Below are positions 1 to 6,447 of a stretch of 11,834 nucleotides of DNA, one piece after another; positions within the stretch are counted from its first letter, which is position 1, and every line of letters starts with the position of its first letter. The stretch is from JACRBK01 sp964427955. GTDB lineage: Bacteria; Chloroflexota; Anaerolineae; Aggregatilineales; Aggregatilineaceae. Below the pieces are notes generated by a model. That model was not told the DNA's origin. It searched no databases and worked only from the letters and a program-made list of their open reading frames with translations. Position numbers and translations under genes: made by a program. The DNA is taken from NCBI GenBank assembly GCA_964427955.1, contig CAYRWY010000158.1, positions 1-11,834 of the forward strand, written 5' to 3'.

Positions 1-18
1 TGTTGAGGGGAGTTAGCT

Positions 19-528
19 ATGACTGATTTGGCTCATAAGAAACTTACACGGCGGACGCTGCTGCGTGTCGGCGGCTGTGCGGGCGTTTCGGTGGTCGCGT
101 GCGGCGTGACGGCGGGGGTCGTCGGCACCCAGACGGATCTCTTCGACCGGCTGCTCAACGATGGCGAAACGGATATGCCTGCCGTGGACAATGCCGCCGC
201 CTGGACCTATGCCGACCAGGTGCTGACGCTGAACCTCGACGCGATCCCCGAACTGGCTGCGCCGTCCAGCGCCGTCCGGATCGAGGCGGATACGCTGCCG
301 GAGCCGCTGCTGATCGTGCGCGACTCCGACACCTATCACGTTTTCCTGAACAAGTGCACACACGTCCAGAAGAAGCTCGATCTCAAGGGCGGCGAACTGG
401 AGTGCACGTGCTACTCCCAGTCGAAATTCGACCTGGAAGGCCACCGCGCATCCGGCCCGGCCAAGGCCGACCTGACCACGTACACTACCGAGGTGGTCGG
501 CCAGCAGTTGATTGTGACGCTGGGGTAG
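19..528 (+). CDS. Exported Rieske-like [2Fe-2S] domain protein with an altered ligand motif
   Basis: 169 aa. The N-terminus has a twin-arginine-like signal (LTRRTLLRVGG, residues 9-19) followed by a small hydrophobic stretch to about residue 36, so export of a folded protein is likely. Residues 85-169 look like a Rieske domain. The first ligand box is CTH (C113, H115). The second box reads CTCYSQSKFD (C129, C131), where the family has CPCHGS-FD. A downstream GPA and the C-terminal beta strands fit the family. Known Rieske domains bind iron through Cys-x-His and Cys-x-x-His; here the second His is Tyr132. The usual disulfide partner in the first box (CTHLGC) is also missing, being CTHVQK. A normal cluster is therefore doubtful. 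ATG 19 has GAGGGGAG just upstream. No cytochrome b or oxygenase partner is nearby. The fold call is fairly firm; redox function is uncertain. Confidence 0.8.
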   Translation: MTDLAHKKLTRRTLLRVGGCAGVSVVACGVTAGVVGTQTDLFDRLLNDGETDMPAVDNAAAWTYADQVLTLNLDAIPELAAPSSAVRIEADTLPEPLLIVRDSDTYHVFLNKCTHVQKKLDLKGGELECTCYSQSKFDLEGHRASGPAKADLTTYTTEVVGQQLIVTLG

Positions 529-531
529 GGG

Positions 532-1416
532 CTACTTCAGCGCCTCGGCGATGGCCCGGATGTGCGCCGGGGTGCTGCCGCAGCACGCACCGATGATCCG
601 CGCGCCCTGGTCGCGCACCCGCACCGCATACCCGGCCATATCGGCGGGCGTCGCATCGTAGATCGTCTCGCCATCCTGCATCCGGGGGACGCCCGCGTTA
701 GCTTTGGCGACCAGGGGCAGCACTGCGCCCGCCGCGTGCATCTTGGTGATGGCCGCTTCGAGTTCGTCCGGCCCGTTGCCACAGTTGGCCCCCAGCGCCA
801 CGAGATCGTATTCGCTCAGGGTTTTCAGCGCCTTTTCCGGCGTGACGCCCATCATCGTCCGGCCTTTGGTGTCGAACGTCAGCGTCGCGATCAGCGGCAG
901 ATCGGGCGCGGCCCGGCGGCAGCCTTCCACCGCCGCGCGCACTTCTTCCAGGTCGGACATGGTCTCGATCCACAGCGCGCTGATGCCGCCCTCGACCAGG
1001 GCGCGCGCCTGTTCCTCGAACGCTGCCGCCGCGTCGTCAAACGTCAGATCGCCCAGCGGTTCGAGCATCAGCCCGGTGGGGCCGATGTCGCCCGCCACCG
1101 CCGCGAGATGCGGCGCCGCTTCGACTTCGGCCAGCGCGATCCGGGCGGCGGCCCGATTCAACTCCACGGCGCGATCTCCCAGGCCGTGCGTGCCGAGCCG
1201 GGGGCGCGTCCCGCCGAAGGTGTTGGTCAGGATCACCTGGGTGCCCGCTTGCAGGTACGCCCGGTGGGCGCTGGCGACCTTGTCCGGTTGTTCGACGTTC
1301 CACAGTTCGGGCGACGTCCCGCGCTCCAGGCCCATCGAAAACAGCAGCGATCCCATCGCGCCATCGGCGATGACCGTCCCGCCCGCGTCAAGCAAGGCTT
1401 GTAGGGTAGTTTTCAT
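532..1416 (-). CDS. Homocysteine S-methyltransferase family protein (stand-alone zinc domain)
   Basis: 294 aa, a full-length single Pfam S-methyl_trans-type barrel. The early motif DGAMGS (18-23) and NTF (65-67) are typical. The zinc/thiol-activating cysteines are visible as GANC (C212) and GACCGS (C278, C279). Family members move a methyl group from S-methylmethionine, betaine or methyl-cobalamin to homocysteine to form methionine, in the cytoplasm. No cobalamin or folate domain is attached, so it is either a cobalamin-independent enzyme (MmuM or BHMT type) or the separated homocysteine module of a split MetH; the sequence does not decide this. The start at 1416 is supported by AGGAG seven bases upstream on this strand. 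The gene ends 3 bases from the convergent Rieske-like gene. A heptad repeat array begins about 15 bases upstream of the start codon. Confidence 0.88.
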   Translation of the reverse strand: MKTTLQALLDAGGTVIADGAMGSLLFSMGLERGTSPELWNVEQPDKVASAHRAYLQAGTQVILTNTFGGTRPRLGTHGLGDRAVELNRAAARIALAEVEAAPHLAAVAGDIGPTGLMLEPLGDLTFDDAAAAFEEQARALVEGGISALWIETMSDLEEVRAAVEGCRRAAPDLPLIATLTFDTKGRTMMGVTPEKALKTLSEYDLVALGANCGNGPDELEAAITKMHAAGAVLPLVAKANAGVPRMQDGETIYDATPADMAGYAVRVRDQGARIIGACCGSTPAHIRAIAEALK

Positions 1417-1430
1417 GAGTGACTCCTAAA

Positions 1431-1465
1431 GTGAACAGTTCACAGTCATCAGTGGTCAGTTACTG
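1431..1465 (+). repeat. Heptad repeat array, GTNNNCA units
   Basis: Reading the plus strand in steps of seven from 1431 gives four units that fit GTNNNCA (first unit GTGAACA, fourth GTGGTCA), followed by a diverged fifth unit, GTTACTG. The periodicity is exact. The same units occur in reverse orientation at 1811-1845. This resembles the short tandemly repeated heptanucleotides described in cyanobacteria, but I cannot assign it to a named family. Confidence 0.7.
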
Positions 1466-1481
1466 ATCCCTGCACAAATAG

Positions 1482-1635
1482 CTAAACTTTTGCCTGGGAG
1501 ATTGACCTCACCCCTCAATCCCCTCTCCGAAAAAAGCGGAGAGGGGACGTACTCCACCCGAAGTTCAGTCCCCCTCTCCAGCATGATTGGAGAGGGGGTA
1601 GGGGGTGAGGTCAACCGTGGGCATCAAAAGTTTAG
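1482..1635. repeat. 154-base nested palindromic element (three-way junction; MITE- or REP-like)
   Basis: The outer arms are CTAAACTTTTG (1482-1492) and its exact complement (1625-1635). Second perfect arms of 13 bases, TTGACCTCACCCC, are at 1502-1514 and 1602-1614. Inside are two separate perfect 11-bp hairpins: 1519-1529 with 1537-1547 (7-base loop), and 1570-1580 with 1588-1598 (7-base loop). The whole can fold as a stem with two hairpins at its tip. There is no coding capacity. I see no convincing target-site duplication beside the outer arms. It could be a non-autonomous mobile element, a REP-like palindrome or a structured RNA. Confidence 0.75.
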
Positions 1636-1719
1636 TTTTTTATGCGAGCCTCAGTAATCCGGTGTACGATGTTGTTGGCGAATTCGACGGCCCCTACGCC
1701 GACGTTTCCACCGCACCAC

Positions 1720-1750
1720 TCCCCCTCGCCACCGGGTGGAGAGGGGGGCG
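1720..1750. repeat. Degraded copy of the C-rich palindrome
   Basis: CCCCCTC (1721-1727) pairs with GAGGGGG (1741-1747), and CCACC (1729-1733) with GGTGG (1735-1739), with one mismatch (1728/1740). The G-rich side continues into GGGGGATGAG, which recalls the GGGGGTGAGG outer arm of the 1482-1635 element. The outer arms are no longer complementary, so this looks like a decayed relative. Confidence 0.5.
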
Positions 1751-1810
1751 GGGGATGAGATTATATAGCAAGTCGCAGGGTCAGTTTTCACCCGCTGACG
1801 GATTGTGATC

Positions 1811-1845
1811 TGTCAACTGAAAACTGTCAACTGACCACTGTTCAC
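1811..1845 (-). repeat. Heptad repeat array, inverted relative to 1431-1465
   Basis: Five consecutive seven-base units fit TGNNNAC on the plus strand, which is GTNNNCA on the minus strand. From 1845 backwards the minus-strand units are GTGAACA, GTGGTCA, GTTGACA, GTTTTCA and GTTGACA. The first two also occur in the left array. The array stops 2 bases before the pepF stop codon (complement of 1848-1850). Confidence 0.7.
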
Positions 1846-1847
1846 GC

Positions 1848-3656
1848 TTACACCAACTTGTCCAGCCGGTCTACGTAATCGGCCAGCACGCCGAACGCCC
1901 GCTCGACCGGCTCCGGCGAGGTCATGTCCACCCCGGCCAGCTTGAGCGCGTCCAGCGGGTAGAGCGAGCCGCCCGCCTTCAAGAAGCTCAGGTAACGATC
2001 CACCGCGCCCGGCTGGCCGGACAGGATGCCCTTCGCCAGCGCGTTGGCCGCCGAAATGCCCGTCGCGTACTGGAAGACGTAAAAATTGACGTACAGGTGA
2101 TTGAACTGCGCCCAGAGGATTCCGTCGCGCGGGCGATCCGGCTCCAACTCGCTGCCATAGCCTTCGGCCAGCAGATCGGCCATCAGCGCGTTCATGCTGT
2201 CGGCGGTCAGCCCTTCGCCGCGCTCGGCGCGCTGGTGCGTCTCCAGTTCGAAGCGGGCCAGCGTCGGCATGATGAAGAAGTAGCGCAGGAAGTTCGACAT
2301 CGCTTCTTCGAGGATCGCCATCTGGAAGACCGGATCGTCCTTCTTCGCTTCGAGCATGTAGGCGCGGACCATCGCCTGGTGGAAGTTCGAGGCGGTTTCG
2401 GCCACGAACAGCGAATAATCGCTGTAGACGGGAGGCTGGGTCTGCCAGGCCAGATACGAGTGCATCGAGTGGCCGAGTTCGTGCGCCAGCGTGCTCATCG
2501 AAATCATCGTCCCGTTGTAGCTCATCATGATGAACGGCAGCGTTCCCTTGAACCCGCTGGAGAACGCGCCCTGGCGCTTGCCCTGGTTCGGATAGATGTC
2601 CACCCAGCGTTGTTCCAGGCTGCCGCGCCGCACTGCGCGCACGTAATCCTCGCCCATCGGGGCCAGCCCGGCGCAGATCCACTCGACGGCCTGCGCGTAG
2701 GGAATGTCCGGTTTGCTGCTGGCCAGCGGGGCCCAGCAGTCGTACAGGTACAGCTTATCGACGCCCAACGCCCGGCGGCGGACCGCCCAATAACGGTGCC
2801 ACGTCGGCAGATTCTTGCGGAAGATCGCGATCAGGTTATGAAAGACGTCCACCGGCAGGTTGTTGGCGTAGAGTGAGGCTTCCAGCGCGGACGGGTGGCG
2901 GCGTGCCCGCGCGTAAAAGATGTCGCGCTTGATGGCGGCGGTCAGGTTGCTGGCGAAGGTATTTTTGTACGCCAGGTAGCCGTCGCTGTAGCTCTCGTGC
3001 GAGGTGCGGCGCAGCGTCCGATCCGGGCTGTTGGCGTGCAGATTGACCGTGCCCTGCTCGACCGACAGCGCTTCGCCGCTGCTGGTCGTGGCGGGCTGGA
3101 ACTTGATGTCGGCGTTGGCGAGCTGCTCCGCGGTGTTCGACATCTGGTTGAGCGGATCGGCGGCCATCCCCAGCAGTTCCTCGACCTCGGCGGAGCGGAC
3201 GTGTGCGCGCCGGCGGAACAGGTCGTCGAAGTAGTGCGCGTAGATCGCCAGCCGCGGCTCTTCTTTCATCCAGCGGATCAGGGTCTCGTGTCCCAGTGCC
3301 ACCAGTTCCGGCTCGCCAAAAGACGCGGCGGCGAGGAGTTGGCTGAACAGGCCCATCGCCTGGCCTTCCATCGACGCGGCGTCCTGGTCGGTGGTATCGA
3401 CGGACGAGAACATCCCGGCGTAGACGTAGATCTTGCCGAAGCGCAGGTAAAGCTCGTAGAACGCGGTCAGATAATCCGCGAGCACGGCGGGGCCTTCGGC
3501 CAGACGAGTCTTGAAACGCTCCGGCAGGGTCGGGATATCGCGGCTCAACGCCTGCTGTTCGGCCTGCCACGCCGCGCGAGATTCAAACACGCTGGTGTCG
3601 TTCCAGGTATGTTCGGGCGCGATCTCGCTGCGCAGGGGTAAGGAAGTAGTAGTCAT
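1848..3656 (-). CDS. pepF: Oligoendopeptidase F (M3 family zinc metallopeptidase)
   Basis: 602 aa, the usual length of PepF-type enzymes, which are cytoplasmic and cut short peptides. The zinc site is HELGH (392-396); the third ligand is Glu420 in FVAETASN, 24 residues on, as is standard for M3. The C-terminal HLYVNFYVFQYATG region (520-533) carries the His and Tyr residues that line the active site in the family. There is no signal peptide. The start at 3656 has GAGGA about nine bases upstream. The gene is divergent from the membrane-protein gene at 3734. Its 3' end runs straight into the heptad array, and no classical hairpin-plus-T terminator is visible. A role in recycling peptides, including those taken up by peptide transporters, is plausible but inferred. 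Confidence 0.95.
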   Translation of the reverse strand: MTTTSLPLRSEIAPEHTWNDTSVFESRAAWQAEQQALSRDIPTLPERFKTRLAEGPAVLADYLTAFYELYLRFGKIYVYAGMFSSVDTTDQDAASMEGQAMGLFSQLLAAASFGEPELVALGHETLIRWMKEEPRLAIYAHYFDDLFRRRAHVRSAEVEELLGMAADPLNQMSNTAEQLANADIKFQPATTSSGEALSVEQGTVNLHANSPDRTLRRTSHESYSDGYLAYKNTFASNLTAAIKRDIFYARARRHPSALEASLYANNLPVDVFHNLIAIFRKNLPTWHRYWAVRRRALGVDKLYLYDCWAPLASSKPDIPYAQAVEWICAGLAPMGEDYVRAVRRGSLEQRWVDIYPNQGKRQGAFSSGFKGTLPFIMMSYNGTMISMSTLAHELGHSMHSYLAWQTQPPVYSDYSLFVAETASNFHQAMVRAYMLEAKKDDPVFQMAILEEAMSNFLRYFFIMPTLARFELETHQRAERGEGLTADSMNALMADLLAEGYGSELEPDRPRDGILWAQFNHLYVNFYVFQYATGISAANALAKGILSGQPGAVDRYLSFLKAGGSLYPLDALKLAGVDMTSPEPVERAFGVLADYVDRLDKLV

Positions 3657-3669
3657 CGCTTCATCCTCA

Positions 3670-3699
3670 TTGGAGTTTTTTAAGTAATGGCCTTATTAT
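3670..3699 (+). promoter_or_regulatory. Candidate promoter for the membrane-protein gene
   Basis: TTGGAG (3670-3675), an 18-base spacer and TATTAT (3694-3699) lie in a short AT-rich patch between the divergent genes. The -35 match is weak (3 of 6). A start near 3706 would leave a leader of about 28 bases before GTG 3734, but only about 10 bases before ATG 3716. Confidence 0.3.
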
Positions 3700-3733
3700 A
3701 GTCACAAAGTTCGACATGTGCGTAGGAGGAACT

Positions 3734-4507
3734 GTGCCCCTATCACACCACCGCCATTGGTTCTACACACTGCTGCTGGGCGGTCTGGCCGTGCTGCTGC
3801 TGACCGGTGTCGCGACGACCCACGCCGACACCGGGCCGAAACCCACCGCCGATTTCGAGTTCGAGTACGAGATTCCGGTGGTGCCCATCGTCAGCGGGAC
3901 GCTGTGGCAATGCGGGGACCAGTCCTGTACGGCCAAACACGTGTTGGAGGAGGGCGGTCTGCAGCGGTTCCAGTGCGACGCCGATTACTGCTGGTCGCGC
4001 GCCTACGGTTACGGAAAGTATCTCAAGCTGGAGATCACCTTTGCGGACCGGGTGCGCGAGAGCGAGGTCTTTCAAAAACACGACTTTGACTCGATTTTCA
4101 CCGTCACGGTCACCGAGTCGGGTTTAAGCGTGCGCGAGAAGCGCAAGCCGTTCGACGGCCTGTTTTGGCCGGCGCTCGCGTTCACCGTGCTGTGCGAAAC
4201 GATGGTCGCGACCATCTACCAGCGGGAGCGGTCGCTGCCGCGCGCGCTGCTGTACTGGATTCCGGTCGCCAGCCTGCTGACGCTGCCGGTCGTCTGGTTC
4301 GGGTTTACGCGCTTCCCCTGGCCGGATTATTCGATCCTGTGCGCCGGGGAGCTGTTCGCCATGATCGTCGAAGCCGGGTTCCTGTACGTGGTGCTGCGCC
4401 GGAAAGTGGCCCTGGGCAAGCTGGTGCTGCTCAGCGTGATCATGAATTTCGCCAGTTTCCTGCTGCCGCTGCTGTACAGCCTGATCGGGGTCGTTCTCAG
4501 GGGATGA
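3734..4507 (+). CDS. Unrecognised membrane protein with an exported domain bearing two CX4C pairs
   Basis: 257 aa from GTG 3734, which I chose because AGGAGG (3724-3729) lies directly before it. In-frame ATG 3716 would add six residues but has no ribosome-binding site. Residues 9-28 form a signal peptide or first membrane helix ending near THADTG. About 110 polar residues follow, predicted outside the membrane, with cysteines at 60, 65, 81 and 86 (CGDQSC and CDADYC). Four hydrophobic segments come next, at roughly 143-160, 173-190, 199-220 and 230-256; acidic residues fall within or beside some of them (LCETMV, AGELFAMIVEAG). I do not recognise the family. The acetyltransferase gene begins 12 bases downstream, so the two are probably co-transcribed. 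Confidence 0.75.
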   Translation: MPLSHHRHWFYTLLLGGLAVLLLTGVATTHADTGPKPTADFEFEYEIPVVPIVSGTLWQCGDQSCTAKHVLEEGGLQRFQCDADYCWSRAYGYGKYLKLEITFADRVRESEVFQKHDFDSIFTVTVTESGLSVREKRKPFDGLFWPALAFTVLCETMVATIYQRERSLPRALLYWIPVASLLTLPVVWFGFTRFPWPDYSILCAGELFAMIVEAGFLYVVLRRKVALGKLVLLSVIMNFASFLLPLLYSLIGVVLRG

Positions 4508-4519
4508 GCGGAGGGGATG

Positions 4520-5428
4520 ATGCTGATTCACCGTCCTTATGCGGGCGCGGTCGATCTGGAAGCGATCCTCGATCTGCTGGCGCGCGCTCGCCCTGCCGGG
4601 CGCATCACGGACTATCCCAGCCCGACCGATCTGCGCGAGATCCTGGGCACGCCCGGCGGGACGCAGCGCACCCGCGTATGGGAAGACGAGACCGGGCTGC
4701 TGGGATTTGCCATCCTCGACGTGCCCAACCTGACCTTTGAGATTCTGGCGGTTCCGGCGCAGGTCGAAATCGCCGCGCAGATGATCGGCTGGGCCGCGGC
4801 GGGCGCGCGCCTGGACGAGCACGCGCCGGGCGAACGTCCGACCCTGGATACCAGCGCCTCGGATCAGGACGCGGCGCGGATCGCGCTGCTCGGACGGCAT
4901 GGCTTCGAGCGCCTGCCGGAGTACGGCCTGCACTTCGTCCGCCCGCTGGACGCGCCGATCCCCGATCCACAGCTTCCGCCCGGTTTCACCCTCCGATCCA
5001 TCGCCGGGGAGCACGAGTCCGCGGCCTGGGTGGCGCTGCACCGTGCCGCCTGGGGCACCGAAAATATGACGCTGGATTACCGGCGGTCGATGGTGCGCGT
5101 GCCGGACTACGATCCCGATCTGGACCTGGTCGCCGTCGCGCCGGACGGAACGCTGGCGGCCTACTGCTTCTGCACCATCAGCCGCGAGCAGAACGCCCTG
5201 ACGGGCCGCCGCGAGGGCTTCACCGATCCCGTCGCCACCCATCCCGACTACCAGCGGCGCGGCCTGTCGCGGGCGCTGGTGCTGGCCGGGTTGCAGCGCC
5301 TCCAGGCGCGCGGCATGGATACCGCCCGCACCGGCACGAGCAGTGAGAACGCCGCCATGCAGCGCACGGCGGAGTCGGTCGGCTTCCGCCTGGACTCGCG
5401 CACGCTGTGGTTTTCGAAAGCCGTGTGA
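4520..5428 (+). CDS. Two-domain GNAT-family N-acetyltransferase
   Basis: 302 aa from ATG 4520. The adjacent ATG 4517 is also possible, but GGAGGGG (4510-4516) leaves it almost no spacer. The C-terminal half (about 150-302) is a recognisable GNAT domain: the acetyl-CoA loop QRRGLSRAL is near residues 245-253, preceded by THPDY and followed by ENAAMQRTAESVGF. The N-terminal half (1-145) also has a GNAT-like outline (a DVPNLTFEILAV strand, GRHGFERLPEYG) but no clear acetyl-CoA loop, so it is probably a degenerate second copy, as in other tandem GNATs. The enzyme moves acetyl from acetyl-CoA to an unknown amine. The stop codon is 1 base from that of the convergent hydrolase gene. Confidence 0.87.
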   Translation: MLIHRPYAGAVDLEAILDLLARARPAGRITDYPSPTDLREILGTPGGTQRTRVWEDETGLLGFAILDVPNLTFEILAVPAQVEIAAQMIGWAAAGARLDEHAPGERPTLDTSASDQDAARIALLGRHGFERLPEYGLHFVRPLDAPIPDPQLPPGFTLRSIAGEHESAAWVALHRAAWGTENMTLDYRRSMVRVPDYDPDLDLVAVAPDGTLAAYCFCTISREQNALTGRREGFTDPVATHPDYQRRGLSRALVLAGLQRLQARGMDTARTGTSSENAAMQRTAESVGFRLDSRTLWFSKAV

Positions 5429-5429
5429 T

Positions 5430-6302
5430 TTACCCCACGACCTCGAAGCGCAGCCGGGTCCCATCCCGCACGAGGCGTCCGACCCCCGGCGAGGCGAAGT
5501 GGGTGCACGTGATCAACACCGGCGAATCCGCATAATGCTCCAGGAAAGCCTGGCGGGTCTGGATCGCCTGGCGGTGATCGAAATCGTAGGGTGGGATGCC
5601 GAGTTCGGGCGCGGCGACCTGGATCGGGTGATGCAGCAGATCCCCGGCGATGATCAGTTCCTGCCCGCCCGAACTGAGGTGCACCGCGGTATGGCCGGGG
5701 GTGTGGCCGGGCAGCGCTTCCAGGCAGACGCCCGCGGCGATTACGGTGTTGGCGGCAACGAGGTCTGCCTGTCCGGCGGCGACGATGGGCATGATGCTGT
5801 CCCGGATGCACTGCTGGGCGTCGTAGTCGTCTGCCGGGAAGTCTTTCCAATAGGCCCACTCGTCCTGCACGAAGATATAGCGCGCCTTAGGGAAGGTCGG
5901 CACCCACTGATCTCCATCGAGCCGGGTGAACCAGCCCACGTGATCGATATGCATGTGTGTGAGGATCACGAGATCGAAATCGTCCGGGGTGAAGCCGAGC
6001 TGCGCCATGTTTTCCAGGTAAGGCGTGTGCATCCGGTTGAAGTGTTCGGCAGCGCGCGGTTTGTCGTTGCCGACGCAGCCATCGATCAGAATGGTGTGCT
6101 GCGGCGTGCGGACGATGAAACTCTGGGTGCCCATGCGGACCACGTTATCGGGTCGCAGGTAGTGCGGCTCCAGCCAGGCGCGGGCGGCGTCGAGGTGGGC
6201 GGCGGTGGCTGTGGTGAACATCTGGGGCAGGGGGACGGTGAAGCCTTCCCACTCGTACAAACTCAAGAGACGGAACTCTCCCAATGAAAGCGAGCCAGAC
6301 AT
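5430..6302 (-). CDS. MBL-fold metallo-hydrolase
   Basis: 290 aa with a complete set of metallo-beta-lactamase-fold metal ligands: HMHIDH (116-121), His204 in PGHTPGH, Asp221 in AGDLLHHP and His268 in CTHFA. This points to a two-metal hydrolase of the lactonase/YtnP-like branch rather than a true beta-lactamase; the substrate is unknown. There is no signal peptide, so it is cytoplasmic. The start at 6302 is supported by AAGGAG seven bases upstream. The gene is divergent from the importer operon across a 145-base AT-rich region with promoter-like elements on both strands, so co-regulation is possible. It may act on an imported compound, which is inference. Confidence 0.92.
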   Translation of the reverse strand: MSGSLSLGEFRLLSLYEWEGFTVPLPQMFTTATAAHLDAARAWLEPHYLRPDNVVRMGTQSFIVRTPQHTILIDGCVGNDKPRAAEHFNRMHTPYLENMAQLGFTPDDFDLVILTHMHIDHVGWFTRLDGDQWVPTFPKARYIFVQDEWAYWKDFPADDYDAQQCIRDSIMPIVAAGQADLVAANTVIAAGVCLEALPGHTPGHTAVHLSSGGQELIIAGDLLHHPIQVAAPELGIPPYDFDHRQAIQTRQAFLEHYADSPVLITCTHFASPGVGRLVRDGTRLRFEVVG

Positions 6303-6328
6303 AAGCGCACTCCTTCTTGTCAGGCAAG

Positions 6329-6359
6329 GGTTAAAATAACCAAAGTTACAGGATTACAA
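6329..6359 (-). promoter_or_regulatory. Candidate promoter and dyad for the MBL hydrolase gene
   Basis: On the minus strand TTGTAA (complement of 6354-6359) is followed after 17 bases by TTTTAA (complement of 6331-6336). The second box lies inside a dyad, GGTTA-AAA-TAACC (6329-6341). The hexamer matches are modest (4 of 6 and 3 of 6). The distance to the start codon, about 29 bases, is reasonable. Confidence 0.3.
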
Positions 6360-6363
6360 ATGC

Positions 6364-6392
6364 TTGCGTTGCTCTCTCAATCAGCACATAAT
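6364..6392 (+). promoter_or_regulatory. Candidate promoter of the importer operon
   Basis: TTGCGT (6364-6369), a 17-base spacer and CATAAT (6387-6392). The -10 box matches 5 of 6, the -35 box 3 of 6. It sits in an AT-rich stretch unlike the GC-rich surroundings and would give a leader of about 50 bases before ATG 6448. Confidence 0.45.
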
Positions 6393-6410
6393 TGGAAATT
6401 GTATCCAATT
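6390..6410. promoter_or_regulatory. Candidate repressor operator overlapping the importer -10 box
   Basis: A perfect dyad with 7-base arms AATTGGA (6390-6396) and TCCAATT (6404-6410) around a 7-base spacer, 21 bases overall. It overlaps the proposed -10 box and the likely start point. A second, weaker dyad overlaps it (GTATC 6401-6405, GATAC 6413-6417). Size and placement suit a helix-turn-helix dimer that represses the operon. No regulator gene is in the window. Confidence 0.4.
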
Positions 6411-6447
6411 TTGATACCAGAACCGAAGATACCCAGGAGGAAAAGAC

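Larger units (their letters stand above)
1417..1847. other. Gene-free, repeat-filled spacer
   Basis: 431 bases with no credible gene. In order it holds the ribosome-binding site of the minus-strand methyltransferase gene (about 1422-1429), a heptad array (1431-1465), a nested palindrome (1482-1635), about 70 bases of apparently unique sequence, a degraded C-rich palindrome (about 1720-1750), more unique sequence with a short 5-bp dyad near 1781-1799, and a second, inverted heptad array (1811-1845). It separates two genes on the same strand, so it holds the 3' end of the pepF transcript and any promoter of the methyltransferase gene. I could not pick out a convincing promoter. Confidence 0.8.

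Noticed and set aside
1482..1635. Insertion sequence
   Set aside because: Terminal inverted arms exist, but there is no transposase coding sequence and no clear target duplication, so only a non-autonomous or REP-like element can be claimed.
1605..1808. 67-residue open frame in the repeat-filled spacer
   Set aside because: It overlaps the palindromic element and the degraded copy, has no ribosome-binding site and no recognisable sequence.
4124..5464. 446-residue open frame on the minus strand
   Set aside because: Shadow of the membrane-protein and acetyltransferase genes, with low-complexity Arg/Gln/Ala composition and no recognisable motif.
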